DNA of 64,000 nt from Acinetobacter pittii ATCC 19004 = CIP 70.29 (GCF_000369045.1 NZ_KB849790.1:186001-250000), one strand, 5' to 3'. Shown: positions 34,628 through 44,847, counted from the first letter of the stretch. A program made the numbers and translations. The notes: a model not told the origin generated them from the letters alone.

Positions 34628-35293
34628 TTATCGAGTTTGTTGTATGCTCAGATTATCATATCGTTTAAAGGCTTCAATTTGCGTTAGCGCCGCTACGACC
34701 ATCGTATGAGCCAATTGCTCGGCAGTTACTGGCTTATATTTGAATGGCTTTTGAAATTTATTCTCAATAAGTTTAAATAGACTTTGCCCTAAGTCTTCAA
34801 TAAACCTTACATCGCTGCGTTTACCAATCAGTAAAGACGGTCTAAAAATAGATAGCTTTTCGAGTTCTAGACTCTCAATATAATCTTCTAACTGTCCTTT
34901 CACTTTATTATAGAAAATTGGAGAATTTGCATTTGCTCCAAGGGCACTCACTAGCAATAGATGAATATGTTTATCTTGCACTAAATCTGCTAAATGAGCA
35001 TTGATTTCATAATCTACAGCGTAAAAAGCCTGTTTTGAACCAGCCATTTTTAATGTTGTTCCAATACAGCTAAATGCATGGGTATGGCCATTCACATCTT
35101 CATCATTGAGTAATAAAAAATCCTCTATAACGAGTTGAGTAACTTTTTTATATGTATTAAGTAGTTGTGATTCTTTTCTGACCACAACAGTAATCGATTC
35201 AAATTCCGGAGTTTGCTCAAGCTGTTCGACAAGCGCTAAACCCACAAGTCCCGTAGCACCTATCACAATTGCTTTTTTAGTACTTATAGTCAT
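34628..35293 (-). CDS. NAD(P)-binding short-chain oxidoreductase-like protein
   Basis: 221 residues with a Rossmann fold starting VIGATGLVG at about residue 11, and a DYEINAHLADL segment and LLVSALGANANS where an atypical SDR keeps its active site. It resembles the HTATIP2/TIP30-like or NmrA-like group. Substrate unknown. Adjacent to rraA; gap 12 bp, so it is probably the first gene of the three-gene set. Confidence 0.75.
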   Translation of the reverse strand: MTISTKKAIVIGATGLVGLALVEQLEQTPEFESITVVVRKESQLLNTYKKVTQLVIEDFLLLNDEDVNGHTHAFSCIGTTLKMAGSKQAFYAVDYEINAHLADLVQDKHIHLLLVSALGANANSPIFYNKVKGQLEDYIESLELEKLSIFRPSLLIGKRSDVRFIEDLGQSLFKLIENKFQKPFKYKPVTAEQLAHTMVVAALTQIEAFKRYDNLSIQQTR

Positions 35294-35384
35294 TTTTTAT
35301 CCAACCCTCTTTAAGTTTGTATCAAATTTAACCTTTTCTTACCGTTTTAGCAGCCCCTAAAACCGCTTAAAATGCTCGCAAGGC

Positions 35385-35413
35385 TTGACTTCACGGTGTT
35401 GATTCATCACAAT
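35385..35413 (+). promoter_or_regulatory. Likely rpsT promoter
   Basis: -35 TTGACT (35385-35390) and a -10-like CACAAT (35408-35413), 17 bp apart, about 95 bp before the start codon. It gives a leader of about 85 nt with a structured region at 35428-35473. Confidence 0.5.
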
Positions 35414-35427
35414 ATGGCACTTGTTTA

Positions 35428-35473
35428 CGGGCTGGTGATGGTTACACCAGTTTACTGAATTGACCACAGCCCG
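35428..35473 (+). promoter_or_regulatory. Structured leader of rpsT
   Basis: Outer stem CGGGCT / AGCCCG encloses an inner stem-loop CTGGTG / CACCAG with loop ATGGTTA; the arms overlap by two bases, so the two stems may be alternative. S20 regulates its own mRNA in some bacteria; this could be the target. Confidence 0.4.
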
Positions 35474-35505
35474 CCCAGACCAACTTATTTTCAAGGAGTG
35501 CAAGA

Positions 35506-35772
35506 GTGGCAAACTCTGCTCAAGCTAAAAAACGTGCGCGTCAAAACGTTACAGCGCGTAAACACAACGCAAGCTTGCGTTCTATGGTTCGTACCTACAT
35601 CAAACGTACTTTAAGTGCAATCGCTGGTGGTGATTATGCTGTTGCTACAGAAGCTTACAAAAAAGCTGTTCCTGTAATCGACCGCATGGCTGATAAAGGC
35701 ATCATCCACAAAAATAAAGCTGCTCGTCATAAGAGCCGTTTAAATGCTCAAGTTAAAGCGTTAGCTAACTAA
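35506..35772 (+). CDS. rpsT: 30S ribosomal protein S20
   Basis: 88 residues: [12 protein letters not shown] at the N-terminus and a Lys/Arg-rich helical body. It binds 16S rRNA near the platform and is a primary binder. The start codon is GTG, with AAGGAG about nine bases upstream. Transcribed alone and followed by a strong terminator. Confidence 0.98.
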   Translation: MANSAQAKKRARQNVTARKHNASLRSMVRTYIKRTLSAIAGGDYAVATEAYKKAVPVIDRMADKGIIHKNKAARHKSRLNAQVKALAN

Positions 35773-35783
35773 TTTGAACATGT

Positions 35784-35809
35784 AAAAAAAGCCCAATAGG
35801 GCTTTTTTT
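35784..35809. terminator. Terminator after rpsT
   Basis: Seven A, GCCC, loop AATA, GGGC, seven T; shared with the convergent histidine phosphatase gene. Confidence 0.92.
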
Positions 35810-35829
35810 ATTATCTATCGTTTTTGAGC

Positions 35830-36588
35830 TTATAGCACTTTATGAAATTTAGCTACATTCAGCTCATAGGCTTTTCCTCTCCAAATCCACTTTAATTTAC
35901 AATTTGGAAACTCTTCACCTTCAAACCAGACAAATAATCCTTCCATCATTTCCGGCCAGTCCTCTTTCTTAATTTTATTTTCGCCAGAAATTACAGCAAC
36001 AATTGCTGCAATAATCGTGTCATGACTCACGGCTAAACTAAGACCGCCTTTAGTTTTTGGATGAGTTCGGTAAATAAGCTCTAGTACATCTAAAACACCC
36101 GTAATAGGATGTTTCATACCCGGTAATGCATTATTTACAAAACTATTAATAAAGCCTAAAGCGCCCTGCTTTTTAAAATAAGGAGCAGCTTGTTGTATAT
36201 CCAACACAAAGCTACCTGGTTCGACAAGTAGCCCTTGCTCAATAATTTCAATCGTATGAGTATTTGATTGAGGACTTACATCGTCAGCCCCTTCAATCAT
36301 GAGCGCAGCCGTATCGACACAGCGTTGTATTGGACTTGAAATACAATGCTGAATAACACGATCTGTATTTTTAATTAAGTAATTACCCCATGCCTGCGCA
36401 AGCTCACGTCCTTGAGGAGTAAGTTGGAGATCATAACCAGCCAAGCCCTGCCCATCTACAAGTTCTCTTAAAGAATGGCGCGTAAATAAGGTTACAGGAG
36501 TTGAAGCATCGGGCAATAAATCAATTGCTTCAAACATACTTTTAGGCAATAAATCGAGTGCCATCTTTATCTTGTCATCTTTTTTCAA
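35830..36588 (-). CDS. Histidine phosphatase superfamily protein, substrate unknown
   Basis: 252 residues with a catalytic TRHSLRE (R-H) motif at about residue 37 and a downstream AVSHD that provides the second catalytic His. The family includes phosphoglycerate mutase-like and acid phosphatases; the sequence does not point to a specific substrate. No signal peptide. It sits 33 bp downstream of cysQ on the same strand, so the two may be co-transcribed. Confidence 0.78.
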   Translation of the reverse strand: MKKDDKIKMALDLLPKSMFEAIDLLPDASTPVTLFTRHSLRELVDGQGLAGYDLQLTPQGRELAQAWGNYLIKNTDRVIQHCISSPIQRCVDTAALMIEGADDVSPQSNTHTIEIIEQGLLVEPGSFVLDIQQAAPYFKKQGALGFINSFVNNALPGMKHPITGVLDVLELIYRTHPKTKGGLSLAVSHDTIIAAIVAVISGENKIKKEDWPEMMEGLFVWFEGEEFPNCKLKWIWRGKAYELNVAKFHKVL

Positions 36589-36621
36589 TACTTTGCCACT
36601 ATAACATGTCTGGCATAACTC

Positions 36622-37479
36622 TCAATCGATAACACCTGATTGGGCTAATGCTTCAAATGCTATTTTTTTGCTTTCCTGATCACGAAAAGCGATAAAGCCC
36701 TTATTTAAAACCGTGTTTCTTTGGTTATATTCAAAAGGTTTTCCATCCAGAGTAAGTAAACCGCCACCTATACTTTCTAACAGACCTTGACCAGAACTGG
36801 TATCCCATTCAGATGTAGGATGAAAGCGTGGGTAAATATCTATTTCACCTTCTAACATCATACAAAACTTATAGGCACTCCCGGCTTCTCGTCGAATAAT
36901 GCGATGTTCTTTTTCAATAGGTTGAATAAATTTTTGGTATTTTGGATTTTTACTACCGTGACTAAGTCCTATTTGTATAGGGGCATCTAACGAAGTTGAA
37001 CTAACCTGATATTGATACCATTGTTGTTGGCTAAAGCTATATTTAAAAGGTAAATCTTGCAGATATCCTAAGTACACAACTTGTTCACATGGCACGGCAA
37101 TAACTGAGAAAACTGTTTCTTTGCCGTTGATCAAGCTTAGATTGATCGTAAATTCATCACGTTCATGTATAAATTCTTTGGTTCCATCGAGTGGATCTAA
37201 CATCCAACAAGTAGACCATTCATGACGGGCACTATAATCACTTTCTTCAGACAATACAGGCAACTCTGGAGTAATGTCTGCAAGATGCTTTAATAAAAAT
37301 CTATTTACCTTTAGATCTGCTTGGGTTACAGGTGAATCATCTTGCTTTTCATGAATAGTAAACTCATAACCCGCAGAATAGTTTTGATATTCTTCTAGTA
37401 GAATCTGGCTCGCCTGTTCCAAAATAGGCAAAAGTTGATTAATTAAATTATCTTGTGGGCGCGTAGTTGTTATAAACAT
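36622..37479 (-). CDS. cysQ: 3'(2'),5'-bisphosphate nucleotidase CysQ
   Basis: 285 residues, a little longer than E. coli CysQ (246). It removes the 3'-phosphate from PAP, a by-product of sulfate assimilation, and is a Mg-dependent, Li-sensitive phosphatase. Metal-binding motifs: SEESD (about 79-83) and LDPLDGTKEF (about 96-105), with WDTSSGQGLLE near the C-terminus. Member of the inositol monophosphatase fold; activity on inositol phosphates cannot be ruled out from sequence alone. Confidence 0.92.
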   Translation of the reverse strand: MFITTTRPQDNLINQLLPILEQASQILLEEYQNYSAGYEFTIHEKQDDSPVTQADLKVNRFLLKHLADITPELPVLSEESDYSARHEWSTCWMLDPLDGTKEFIHERDEFTINLSLINGKETVFSVIAVPCEQVVYLGYLQDLPFKYSFSQQQWYQYQVSSTSLDAPIQIGLSHGSKNPKYQKFIQPIEKEHRIIRREAGSAYKFCMMLEGEIDIYPRFHPTSEWDTSSGQGLLESIGGGLLTLDGKPFEYNQRNTVLNKGFIAFRDQESKKIAFEALAQSGVID

Positions 37480-37735
37480 AAATATGCTCTACATAGTTTC
37501 ACTTCTATTATAGGTGAATTATGAACAATTCTATATTCGCCAACAGTTTGATTTACTAAAATAGTCATTTATCTTAATCATTAGAACCATTGCTTTCCGC
37601 TTATGCTATTTAGGTAATATAAATAATTTTAATATTTATAAAAGTCTTTATTCCGTACAAAAAACAATCTATAAGTTATGAAAAATAAACAACTTAAATC
37701 AGATTTATCCATTTCCTTTTCATATATTTCTTGGT

Positions 37736-38143
37736 ATGTTCAAGGACACAATAACAAGATGGAAGAAAGTGCACATGATGCTATATGGATATCATTTCTC
37801 GACAATAGAACATAACTGGGAAGACCTTAAGCCCTTAAATGAGTTTCTACAAACATTTGCAGATGATGATGGTGATGTCTCAACACGAGATAAAGAATCA
37901 CTCAAAGAAATCATAGCGAAATCTGATACAGCGTTGGCTCTCGCTAGAGAAATGGGTTGGGATGGTAGCTATACAGGCTGTCCTTATCTATTCTGGTTAC
38001 CAAGTAAAAATAGCCAATCTTTTGAATATGGTTTTGTATTTAAACAGACCTCAGATAATACAACTTTTGTGATTTCACCGATTGAATTGAGCTATTTAGC
38101 TGAAGATCCCGAGGTACAAACATTAAGTAAAGATATTGAATAA
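37736..38143 (+). CDS. Protein of unknown function
   Basis: 135 residues, acidic, soluble, no signal peptide. A central MGWDGSYTGCPYLFWLP segment is the most distinctive part. I do not recognise the family. It stands alone between two minus-strand genes, after a 256-bp AT-rich gap that holds no other gene. No clear ribosome binding site for the ATG is visible, so start choice is uncertain. Confidence 0.55.
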   Translation: MFKDTITRWKKVHMMLYGYHFSTIEHNWEDLKPLNEFLQTFADDDGDVSTRDKESLKEIIAKSDTALALAREMGWDGSYTGCPYLFWLPSKNSQSFEYGFVFKQTSDNTTFVISPIELSYLAEDPEVQTLSKDIE

Positions 38144-38202
38144 GTGATATAGGTTATTGATTCAAATTTGAGATCAATAACCTCATCTTAATATTAGGTA
38201 GA

Positions 38203-38862
38203 TTAGTCAAACATACTTAACTGAGGTGTAGGTTTTATAATTTTTTCTTTGGGGACATGAGAGCATTCAAACTCTTCAACTGGAAAACCTTCGATAAAGC
38301 TGGAAATATCTGGTGTTTCTAAACTTAACCATTCATCTAGTCGTTCATGTGGAATCACAATAACTGATCGTTTAACATCGCCTGGCTCATGAAAATCTTT
38401 CATCATCGGATGGTCTATAGCATCCATCGTCAACATGCTTGCAGAACGAATAATCGTTTCATTTATTTTGCAAATTTCATAGATTGCTGCGATGAAAAAA
38501 GCCTGCCCATCTTTACGGCGAACACCCCACCGCTCAGGTTTATCATTTATATACTTACTTTCATAAAATTCGGTCACTGGAATCACACCAAATTTACATT
38601 TAAGTGCAGCTTCTTGAAAGCTAGGTTTTTGAAAAATAGTCTCATGGCGGGCATTGTAGGTATGTTTTGCTATATTTGTATCTTCAGCCCATTTAGGAAC
38701 CAATCCGAACATCACTTCACGCCACTCAAGCCCTTGTGGTGATTTAAATAATAGTGGCATTGTTCCTGCAGGATAAACCTCTTCGGCATAGCTAAAGCCG
38801 ACCACAGGCAACTGAAGTTGCTGTAATTGGGCAAACGTTAAAGGTTTAAAATTAGCGCACAT
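38203..38862 (-). CDS. SOS response-associated peptidase, YedK/HMCES family
   Basis: 219 residues from the Met at 38862 so that Cys2 becomes the mature N-terminus, as the family requires: the catalytic Cys2 crosslinks to abasic sites in single-stranded DNA and protects them. The longer open frame (to 38937) would remove that function. Conserved Asn in YNARHET, the PVTEFYES Glu and the HPMMKDFH histidine are present. No SOS box was found upstream. It lies between an orphan protein and the peptide transporter genes. Confidence 0.85.
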   Translation of the reverse strand: MCANFKPLTFAQLQQLQLPVVGFSYAEEVYPAGTMPLLFKSPQGLEWREVMFGLVPKWAEDTNIAKHTYNARHETIFQKPSFQEAALKCKFGVIPVTEFYESKYINDKPERWGVRRKDGQAFFIAAIYEICKINETIIRSASMLTMDAIDHPMMKDFHEPGDVKRSVIVIPHERLDEWLSLETPDISSFIEGFPVEEFECSHVPKEKIIKPTPQLSMFD

Positions 38863-38969
38863 AACAAGAATAAAATACTCTACATTTATCTCTCTTATTT
38901 TATAAGCATTTACCACATAAACCAAATAAAAAGGCACTCGAAAGTGCCCTTAACGACATAACTTTACGC

Positions 38970-40703
38970 TCATGAAATGTGTTGAATCCCTTGAGGAATC
39001 GCCTTTAATAGTCGTTTAGTATAATCATGTTGAGGATGTGCATAGAGTTCATCTGAATTGGCTATTTCAATAACTTCTCCATGATTCATGACCATGACCT
39101 GATCAGAGATATATTTCACAACCGATAAGTCATGTGAAATAAAGATATAACTCAGCCCAAACTCATCTTGTAAATCTTGTAATAGGTTAAGTACTTGTGC
39201 CTGAACTGAAACATCTAGTGCAGAAACAGATTCATCACAAATCAAAATTTCAGGCTTCAGCGTTAAACAGCGTGCAATGGCAATACGTTGACGTTGTCCA
39301 CCTGAAAACTCATGCGGATATCGGTAGTAAGCTTGTTCAGGTAAATTGACTCGCTCAAGCAGTCCAAGGGCAATTTGTTTACGCTCTGCATCATCTTTAC
39401 CGATTTTATGAATTTGCATAGGCTCTAATAAAATCTGCCCAATGGTAAAGCGTGGATTAAGAGACGCATAGGGATTTTGAAAGATGATCTGGATTTTACG
39501 TTGATATTTAGCAAACTCTTTTTCAGTTAATGAAAGAATATCTTTACCTTCGATGAAAGCCTGCCCACCAGATGCCTGATGTAAACGCATGAGTAATAGC
39601 CCAACAGTCGTTTTACCTGATCCAGACTCTCCGACTAAACCCAAAGTTTTTCCCTTAGCCAGCCTAAAAGAAACGCCTTTTACGGCCTGAAACTCTTCTT
39701 TGCCAAATAGACCTTTACGGCTATAAAAGCTTTTTTTCAGGTCTTTTACTTCCAAGATGATTTTCTCATCACCATTTAAACCACGTTTGCGCTCGGGAAT
39801 TGCTGAAACATCAAAACTTTGTTCGACCAATACATCGTCTTCTTGACGCATAAAATCGCTCGTTACAGGCAAACGATAAGGCCGTTGTGACATTTGCGGG
39901 CGGCAATATAACAAAGCTCTCGTATATACATCTTTAGGCTGTTCAAGGACCTGCTCAGCAGCACCTTGCTCTCTTATCTCGCCATGACGCATTACAATGA
40001 CTTTATCTGCAATTTCACCGACCAATGCTAAATCGTGGGTAATAAAAAGCATCGACATTTGACGGCGCTTACGCAATGACTCGAGTAGATCAATAATTTG
40101 CTTTTGGATCGTGACATCAAGTGCCGTAGTCGGCTCATCGGCAATAAGTAGTTTAGGCTCACACGCAATCGCCATAGCAATCATGACACGTTGCTGTTGA
40201 CCACCAGAAAGTTGATTTGGATAGGCATCAATTTTAGTTTCAGGTGAAGGAATACCTACTTCTTTAAGCAATTCTAAAACGCGTTGTCGAGCCTGTTTAC
40301 GATTCAACCCCATATGTAAACACAACACTTCTGCAATTTGATTGCCAACCGTAAAAACTGGATTTAATGATGACATCGGCTCCTGAAAAATCATGGCTAT
40401 GTCTTTACCACAGATTTTGCGCATATCTTTACGAGATAAGCTCAGTAAATCTTTACCTTCAAATATAATTTTACTTTGCTCATCAATTTTGCTCTGACCG
40501 ACAGGAAGTAATCCCATAGCAGCCAATGAAGTAACCGATTTGCCGCTACCCGACTCGCCAACTAAAGCAACTGTGGTATTTGCTGGAATATCAAAGCTAA
40601 TTCCTTTTACGGTTTCAATATATTGCTTATCTTCACCTTTAAAACTTACTCGTAAATTTTTAACATGCAGTAGCGGCGCATTCTTATTTTCTTGTTCTAA
40701 CAT
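38970..40703 (-). CDS. Peptide ABC transporter, double ATPase subunit (YejF-like)
   Basis: 577 residues with two complete ABC domains: Walker A GESGSGKS (about 50) and GESGSGKT (about 345), signature LSGGQQQR and FSGGQRQR, and two Walker B/ABC signature sets. It powers the importer made by the two permeases downstream in sequence (upstream in transcription). A GAGGAAGG site precedes the ATG. Last gene of the operon that starts with the binding proteins at 48471; a fused double ATPase instead of separate DppD/DppF is typical of YejF. Confidence 0.92.
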   Translation of the reverse strand: MLEQENKNAPLLHVKNLRVSFKGEDKQYIETVKGISFDIPANTTVALVGESGSGKSVTSLAAMGLLPVGQSKIDEQSKIIFEGKDLLSLSRKDMRKICGKDIAMIFQEPMSSLNPVFTVGNQIAEVLCLHMGLNRKQARQRVLELLKEVGIPSPETKIDAYPNQLSGGQQQRVMIAMAIACEPKLLIADEPTTALDVTIQKQIIDLLESLRKRRQMSMLFITHDLALVGEIADKVIVMRHGEIREQGAAEQVLEQPKDVYTRALLYCRPQMSQRPYRLPVTSDFMRQEDDVLVEQSFDVSAIPERKRGLNGDEKIILEVKDLKKSFYSRKGLFGKEEFQAVKGVSFRLAKGKTLGLVGESGSGKTTVGLLLMRLHQASGGQAFIEGKDILSLTEKEFAKYQRKIQIIFQNPYASLNPRFTIGQILLEPMQIHKIGKDDAERKQIALGLLERVNLPEQAYYRYPHEFSGGQRQRIAIARCLTLKPEILICDESVSALDVSVQAQVLNLLQDLQDEFGLSYIFISHDLSVVKYISDQVMVMNHGEVIEIANSDELYAHPQHDYTKRLLKAIPQGIQHIS

Positions 40704-40715
40704 TTGACCTTCCTC

Positions 40716-41858
40716 TTATTTTAGCTTTGGATCTAACGCATCACGAAGTGCGTCAGTAAACATTGAAAATGCCGTAACCAAAGCAGCCATTGCGACAGAG
40801 GCTGCGACAAGCTGCCACCACTTACCTAAAAGAAGTTCACTTTGTGCTTCATTTAACATGCTTCCCCAAGACACTACGCCTACAGGCACACCGAAGCCCA
40901 AGAAACTCAAAATAACTTCAGATTTAATAAAAGAAACCACCAAAATTGACATTTGGACCAAAGCGATATGGCTTACATTCGGAAAAATATGAATGAACAT
41001 ACGGCGGAAGTGACCAACACCAATTGCTTTGGCAGCAAGAACGTACTCACGTGCAGTATGTTTCATATATTCGGCACGAATTAAACGATAAACACCGGTC
41101 CAGCCCGTTAAACCTAAAATCAGAACAATGGACAATATGCCTTTTTGTTGAAGTACGGCAGCAATAGCGAGAACTAATAATAAATATGGAATTGAGGTAA
41201 AAATGTTATAAAACCAGTTGAGAATATCATCCACCCAGCCACCGAAATATCCAGAAATTGCGCCTAAAAGTGTACCAATTCCTACTGCGAGTAAAGCCGA
41301 TATCACCCCAACAATAATTGAAGTTTCAGCACCTTTAATAGTTTTCTTCAAAACGTCCTGTCCCCATTTATCAGCTCCAAACACAAGGGTACTTTTCAGT
41401 TCTGCTTGCTGATCAAGTAAATGTCCTCCAAGTTGCTGATCGATCGCTTTCATATCATCGGCTAATGGGTCAACTACACCATAATAATCAATTGCACTTC
41501 CAGAGCTCTTTTCTTGTTTAATTTCAGCGTTAAGCTTGTTAATTACATCTTTTAAAGGATCAACTGGATTTTCTGGTAATTCTTCCTCAATCGCTGCCGC
41601 CTTTTGCCCAGCTTCTGTTGTCTTATCTGCCCCTATAAATGTAGGCGGTGCATAACTTACGGCTACCTCTTTATTCCAGTCAGATGCAATCACGCCCGTC
41701 ATTGATAGAACCAAGATAATAAAATAAAGCAATACAATCACTAGCGATGACATTGCTATCTTGTCGGCCCGAAGACGACGCATGGCAAGTTTCCATAGGC
41801 CAGATGAATGAGCTTCGGCTTTTGTTTGTTGTTTTCTTTTTGATAAAACGCTCAGCAT
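40716..41858 (-). CDS. Peptide ABC transporter permease (YejE/DppC-like)
   Basis: 380 residues, a BPD-type inner membrane permease. First helix about 35-55, then a large periplasmic insertion, then a permease domain with five helices (about 170-375) and the EAA-like loop EYVLAAKAIGVG. Carries the typical ending DALRDALDPK. It overlaps neither neighbour: gap 7 bp to the other permease, and an AGGTGG site precedes the ATG. The other half of the translocation pore is the following entry. Confidence 0.9.
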   Translation of the reverse strand: MLSVLSKRKQQTKAEAHSSGLWKLAMRRLRADKIAMSSLVIVLLYFIILVLSMTGVIASDWNKEVAVSYAPPTFIGADKTTEAGQKAAAIEEELPENPVDPLKDVINKLNAEIKQEKSSGSAIDYYGVVDPLADDMKAIDQQLGGHLLDQQAELKSTLVFGADKWGQDVLKKTIKGAETSIIVGVISALLAVGIGTLLGAISGYFGGWVDDILNWFYNIFTSIPYLLLVLAIAAVLQQKGILSIVLILGLTGWTGVYRLIRAEYMKHTAREYVLAAKAIGVGHFRRMFIHIFPNVSHIALVQMSILVVSFIKSEVILSFLGFGVPVGVVSWGSMLNEAQSELLLGKWWQLVAASVAMAALVTAFSMFTDALRDALDPKLK

Positions 41859-41865
41859 AGCCCAC

Positions 41866-42804
41866 CTACTTCAACTGTACACGTGGATCAACCACTTTGT
41901 AGACCAAATCGGCAATCAGGTTAAAAATCATGGTTGCAGCGGCGATGTAAACTGTAATTGCCTTAATAACAGGAAAGTCACTCCGCTCAACTGCAATAAT
42001 CACCTCTCGACCAATCCCGGGAATACCAAAAAAACGTTCAATTAAAAATGCGCCTATAAGCAATGCGGGTAAAGTTGACATCACATCGGTAATAATAGGA
42101 ATTGAAGCGTTCCGCAGTACATGTACACCTAAAATTCGGCTTTCACCTACACCTTTAGCACGTGCTGTTCGAACATAGTCCTGATTAATTTCATCAAGCA
42201 CGAAACTACGATATAACCGTAAAGTCGGGGCAATACTCACCACCAACATGATTAGAATTGGTAGTAAGGCAAACTTAAATAAATTATCAGTAAAGGTGTC
42301 GCTCCAGCCTTGCACAGGAAACCAACTTAGTTGATAAGCTAAAACATATTGAAAAACAATAATGTAAACTAAGATACTGATTGACATGCCGATAGTACAT
42401 AGCATCATCACCATACGATCGGTTAGAGAGCCTCGTACCGCAGCAACAGCTAATGCCAAAATAATTGAAATAACCGTCTGTAAAATAGTCAGTGGGATTA
42501 AAAGCGTAAGCGAGGGTCCTAATCGGGTTAAAATAATTTGAGAAACGGGTTCGCCAGTACTCCAACTTGCACCGTAGTCAAAAGTCAGTATTTGTTTAAT
42601 GAAAATCCAGAGCTGAACGTAATAAGGTTGATCGACACCTAGCTGCTTACGAATGTTTTCTATCTGCTCAGGATTAGACATCTTGCCCGCTAAAATATAA
42701 GCAGGATCGCCACCTACCCAGTTAAAAAGAATAAAAATAAGTAAGACTACCCCCAACATAGTTGGAATCATCTGCCATAACCGCCGAATAACATATGCCA
42801 GCAT
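41866..42804 (-). CDS. Peptide ABC transporter permease (YejB/DppB-like)
   Basis: 312 residues, six transmembrane helices: first helix about 9-31, then periplasmic loop with GGDPAYILAGK and LGVDQPYY, five further helices, and EAA loop DYVRTARAKGVG near residue 210. It pairs with the YejE-like protein, which starts 7 bp after its stop, to form the channel for oligopeptides. AGGAA site upstream of the ATG. Confidence 0.92.
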   Translation of the reverse strand: MLAYVIRRLWQMIPTMLGVVLLIFILFNWVGGDPAYILAGKMSNPEQIENIRKQLGVDQPYYVQLWIFIKQILTFDYGASWSTGEPVSQIILTRLGPSLTLLIPLTILQTVISIILALAVAAVRGSLTDRMVMMLCTIGMSISILVYIIVFQYVLAYQLSWFPVQGWSDTFTDNLFKFALLPILIMLVVSIAPTLRLYRSFVLDEINQDYVRTARAKGVGESRILGVHVLRNASIPIITDVMSTLPALLIGAFLIERFFGIPGIGREVIIAVERSDFPVIKAITVYIAAATMIFNLIADLVYKVVDPRVQLK

Positions 42805-42816
42805 AGTGATAATTCC

Positions 42817-44829
42817 TTATTTAACCCGTTGTCCGGTAATTTCGTTAAAGAATGCTTTATTGTCAGGATCACGACCGAGGAAATCTTTAACTAATTCAGC
42901 TGCTGGTTTTTGGCTACCTTGCGATAAGATCGTTTGACGGTAACGTTGCCCTACTTGCGGGTTATTAAGGTTGTCCCCATAAGCAGAAAGCATGTCTAAA
43001 GCTAAAACCTCAGACCACATATAGCCGTAATAACCAGCTTGATAACCGCCCATCAAATGCCCAAACTGCCCAGGAAACTCGGTTGTTGGTACATAACCCA
43101 AAGCTGTAGCAGCTTCCATTTTTTGCCAATTTTCTAAAGGTTTTACTTTTAAAGCATCAGCAGTATGCAATGACATATCGTACTGTGCATAAAGGGTCTG
43201 ACGGGCATAACGCAAGCCACGACCATAGTTATGTACTGCTTTTAATCGGGCAATTAACTCATCGTCAACACGTGGGCAGGCTGGATCGCAATAATCGGCC
43301 ACTTTAGATAAAGTTTCTTTACGGCGTGCCCACTCTTCATACATTTGAGATGGCGCTTCTACAAAATCACGTTCTACGGATGTTCCTGACTGACTGGCAT
43401 AACGTGTATTTGATAAAATGCCGTGTAAAGCGTGGCCAAACTCATGGACAAAAGTTTCAAGCTCATCGCTATTTAGCCCTTTACGATTAAAGTTCGTGAC
43501 TAGGGCTGAAACTGGTAAGCGGTTTGTTAATGTACTACCACCATATACTCCCCAAACGGCGGCATGGCCATACTTCCCTTCACGAGGGAATTTATCCATA
43601 TATAAGCCACCAAGGAGTTTTCCTGTCTTCTTATCAACTACATCGTAATATTCAACTTCGTCCTGCCATGCTTTAACTTTGACAGGTTTAAAATCAATAC
43701 CATAAAGGTCAGATGAAATAGCAAACAACCATTTTTGAGCAGCTAAAGTTGGGAAATAATCACGAAGTTTTTCCTGATCAATCTGATATTTGCTCTTACG
43801 AAGTTTTTCACTCCAGTAAGCTTCACTCCAACGTGTAATCTCGGTTTTTTCTAATGGCGTTTTTAAAGTTTGTGCTTTAAATGCACGGAGTTCTTCTACT
43901 TCTTTACGTTCAAGTGGTGCTACTGTTTTTTGGACTTCTGCTAAAAATTGATTTACAGCCTCAGGCGTTTTAGCCATACGGTCTTTTAAAACCCAATCTG
44001 CATAACTTGCTTTTCCAAATAACTGCGCAAGCTCATAACGCAAATCAATTGCCTGTTTGAGTAGTTTTAAATTTTGCTCAGTACCCCGTCGAGTAAAGGC
44101 AATTTGATATCTTTTTCGAGCATCATCATTATCTGCCAACTCCATAAAAGGACGATATTCCGGATATTCAAAACCTAATAAATAGTTGCCTTTAGCATTT
44201 TTCTTTAATGCTGAAATATAACTTTGAGGTAAGCCTTTCATCTCTTCAGGAGTAAACTCAAGTTTCTCCGGATTATCGCGGACATTACGCGCATATTCTT
44301 GTTCGAGTTTGGTCAACTCATCCAGAATGGTCTTCATTCGTGCGCGCTTTACTGGTTCAAGTTGAACACCTGTGTCTTCAAACTGATCTAGAATATCTTG
44401 GCGGTATTTTTGGTCAATTGGGTCTGTTGCTTGTGTATTTTTAATTAAGTTATATAGCTTCGGGTTCTGAAATATATCAGTGTGAAACTGATTAATTTTG
44501 ATTTCACAGTCTTCAGCTGCCTTACGTAATTTTGCATCTGGGTCTACGTTACTATATAGACTTATCGGACCTGAGAAATCTTCAAAATGCGCAAAAATTT
44601 TATCCCATTTTGCCAATATAGGTGCCGCTGCTACATTATCTTTAATAGGCGTTTTTTCAAAATTTGAAATCTCTTTCTGAATCTTTTTTAAATTCCCATC
44701 ACACCATGCTGGCAGTTGTTGTGCTTTAAGTAATGGCAAAGTAGGACGTGTTGTCTCTGCCGTTGCAAACTGACTTATACTTATGGTCAACATACATAAA
44801 GTTGTCATTTTCAGTGTATTATTTTTCAT
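42817..44829 (-). CDS. Periplasmic M3 family metallopeptidase (peptidyl-dipeptidase-like)
   Basis: 670 residues. An N-terminal Sec signal (MKNNTLKMTTLCML... ending near QFATA) predicts a periplasmic protein, unlike the cytoplasmic Dcp/OpdA of E. coli. Zinc site HEFGH lies at about residue 463, with the third ligand Glu in the following VEAPSQ segment. The family cleaves short peptides, often releasing C-terminal dipeptides. I chose the Met at 44829, with GGAG seven bases upstream, over the ATG at 44847 abutting the previous stop. It lies inside the peptide ABC operon between the binding proteins and permeases, so it probably trims peptides before import. Confidence 0.88.
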   Translation of the reverse strand: MKNNTLKMTTLCMLTISISQFATAETTRPTLPLLKAQQLPAWCDGNLKKIQKEISNFEKTPIKDNVAAAPILAKWDKIFAHFEDFSGPISLYSNVDPDAKLRKAAEDCEIKINQFHTDIFQNPKLYNLIKNTQATDPIDQKYRQDILDQFEDTGVQLEPVKRARMKTILDELTKLEQEYARNVRDNPEKLEFTPEEMKGLPQSYISALKKNAKGNYLLGFEYPEYRPFMELADNDDARKRYQIAFTRRGTEQNLKLLKQAIDLRYELAQLFGKASYADWVLKDRMAKTPEAVNQFLAEVQKTVAPLERKEVEELRAFKAQTLKTPLEKTEITRWSEAYWSEKLRKSKYQIDQEKLRDYFPTLAAQKWLFAISSDLYGIDFKPVKVKAWQDEVEYYDVVDKKTGKLLGGLYMDKFPREGKYGHAAVWGVYGGSTLTNRLPVSALVTNFNRKGLNSDELETFVHEFGHALHGILSNTRYASQSGTSVERDFVEAPSQMYEEWARRKETLSKVADYCDPACPRVDDELIARLKAVHNYGRGLRYARQTLYAQYDMSLHTADALKVKPLENWQKMEAATALGYVPTTEFPGQFGHLMGGYQAGYYGYMWSEVLALDMLSAYGDNLNNPQVGQRYRQTILSQGSQKPAAELVKDFLGRDPDNKAFFNEITGQRVK

Positions 44830-44847
44830 CGTATCTCCAATTTTCAT

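Noticed and set aside
38863..38969. LexA-type SOS box before the YedK/HMCES gene
   Set aside because: No CTG-N10-CAG or other clear palindrome in this gap, and A. baumannii lacks a typical LexA.
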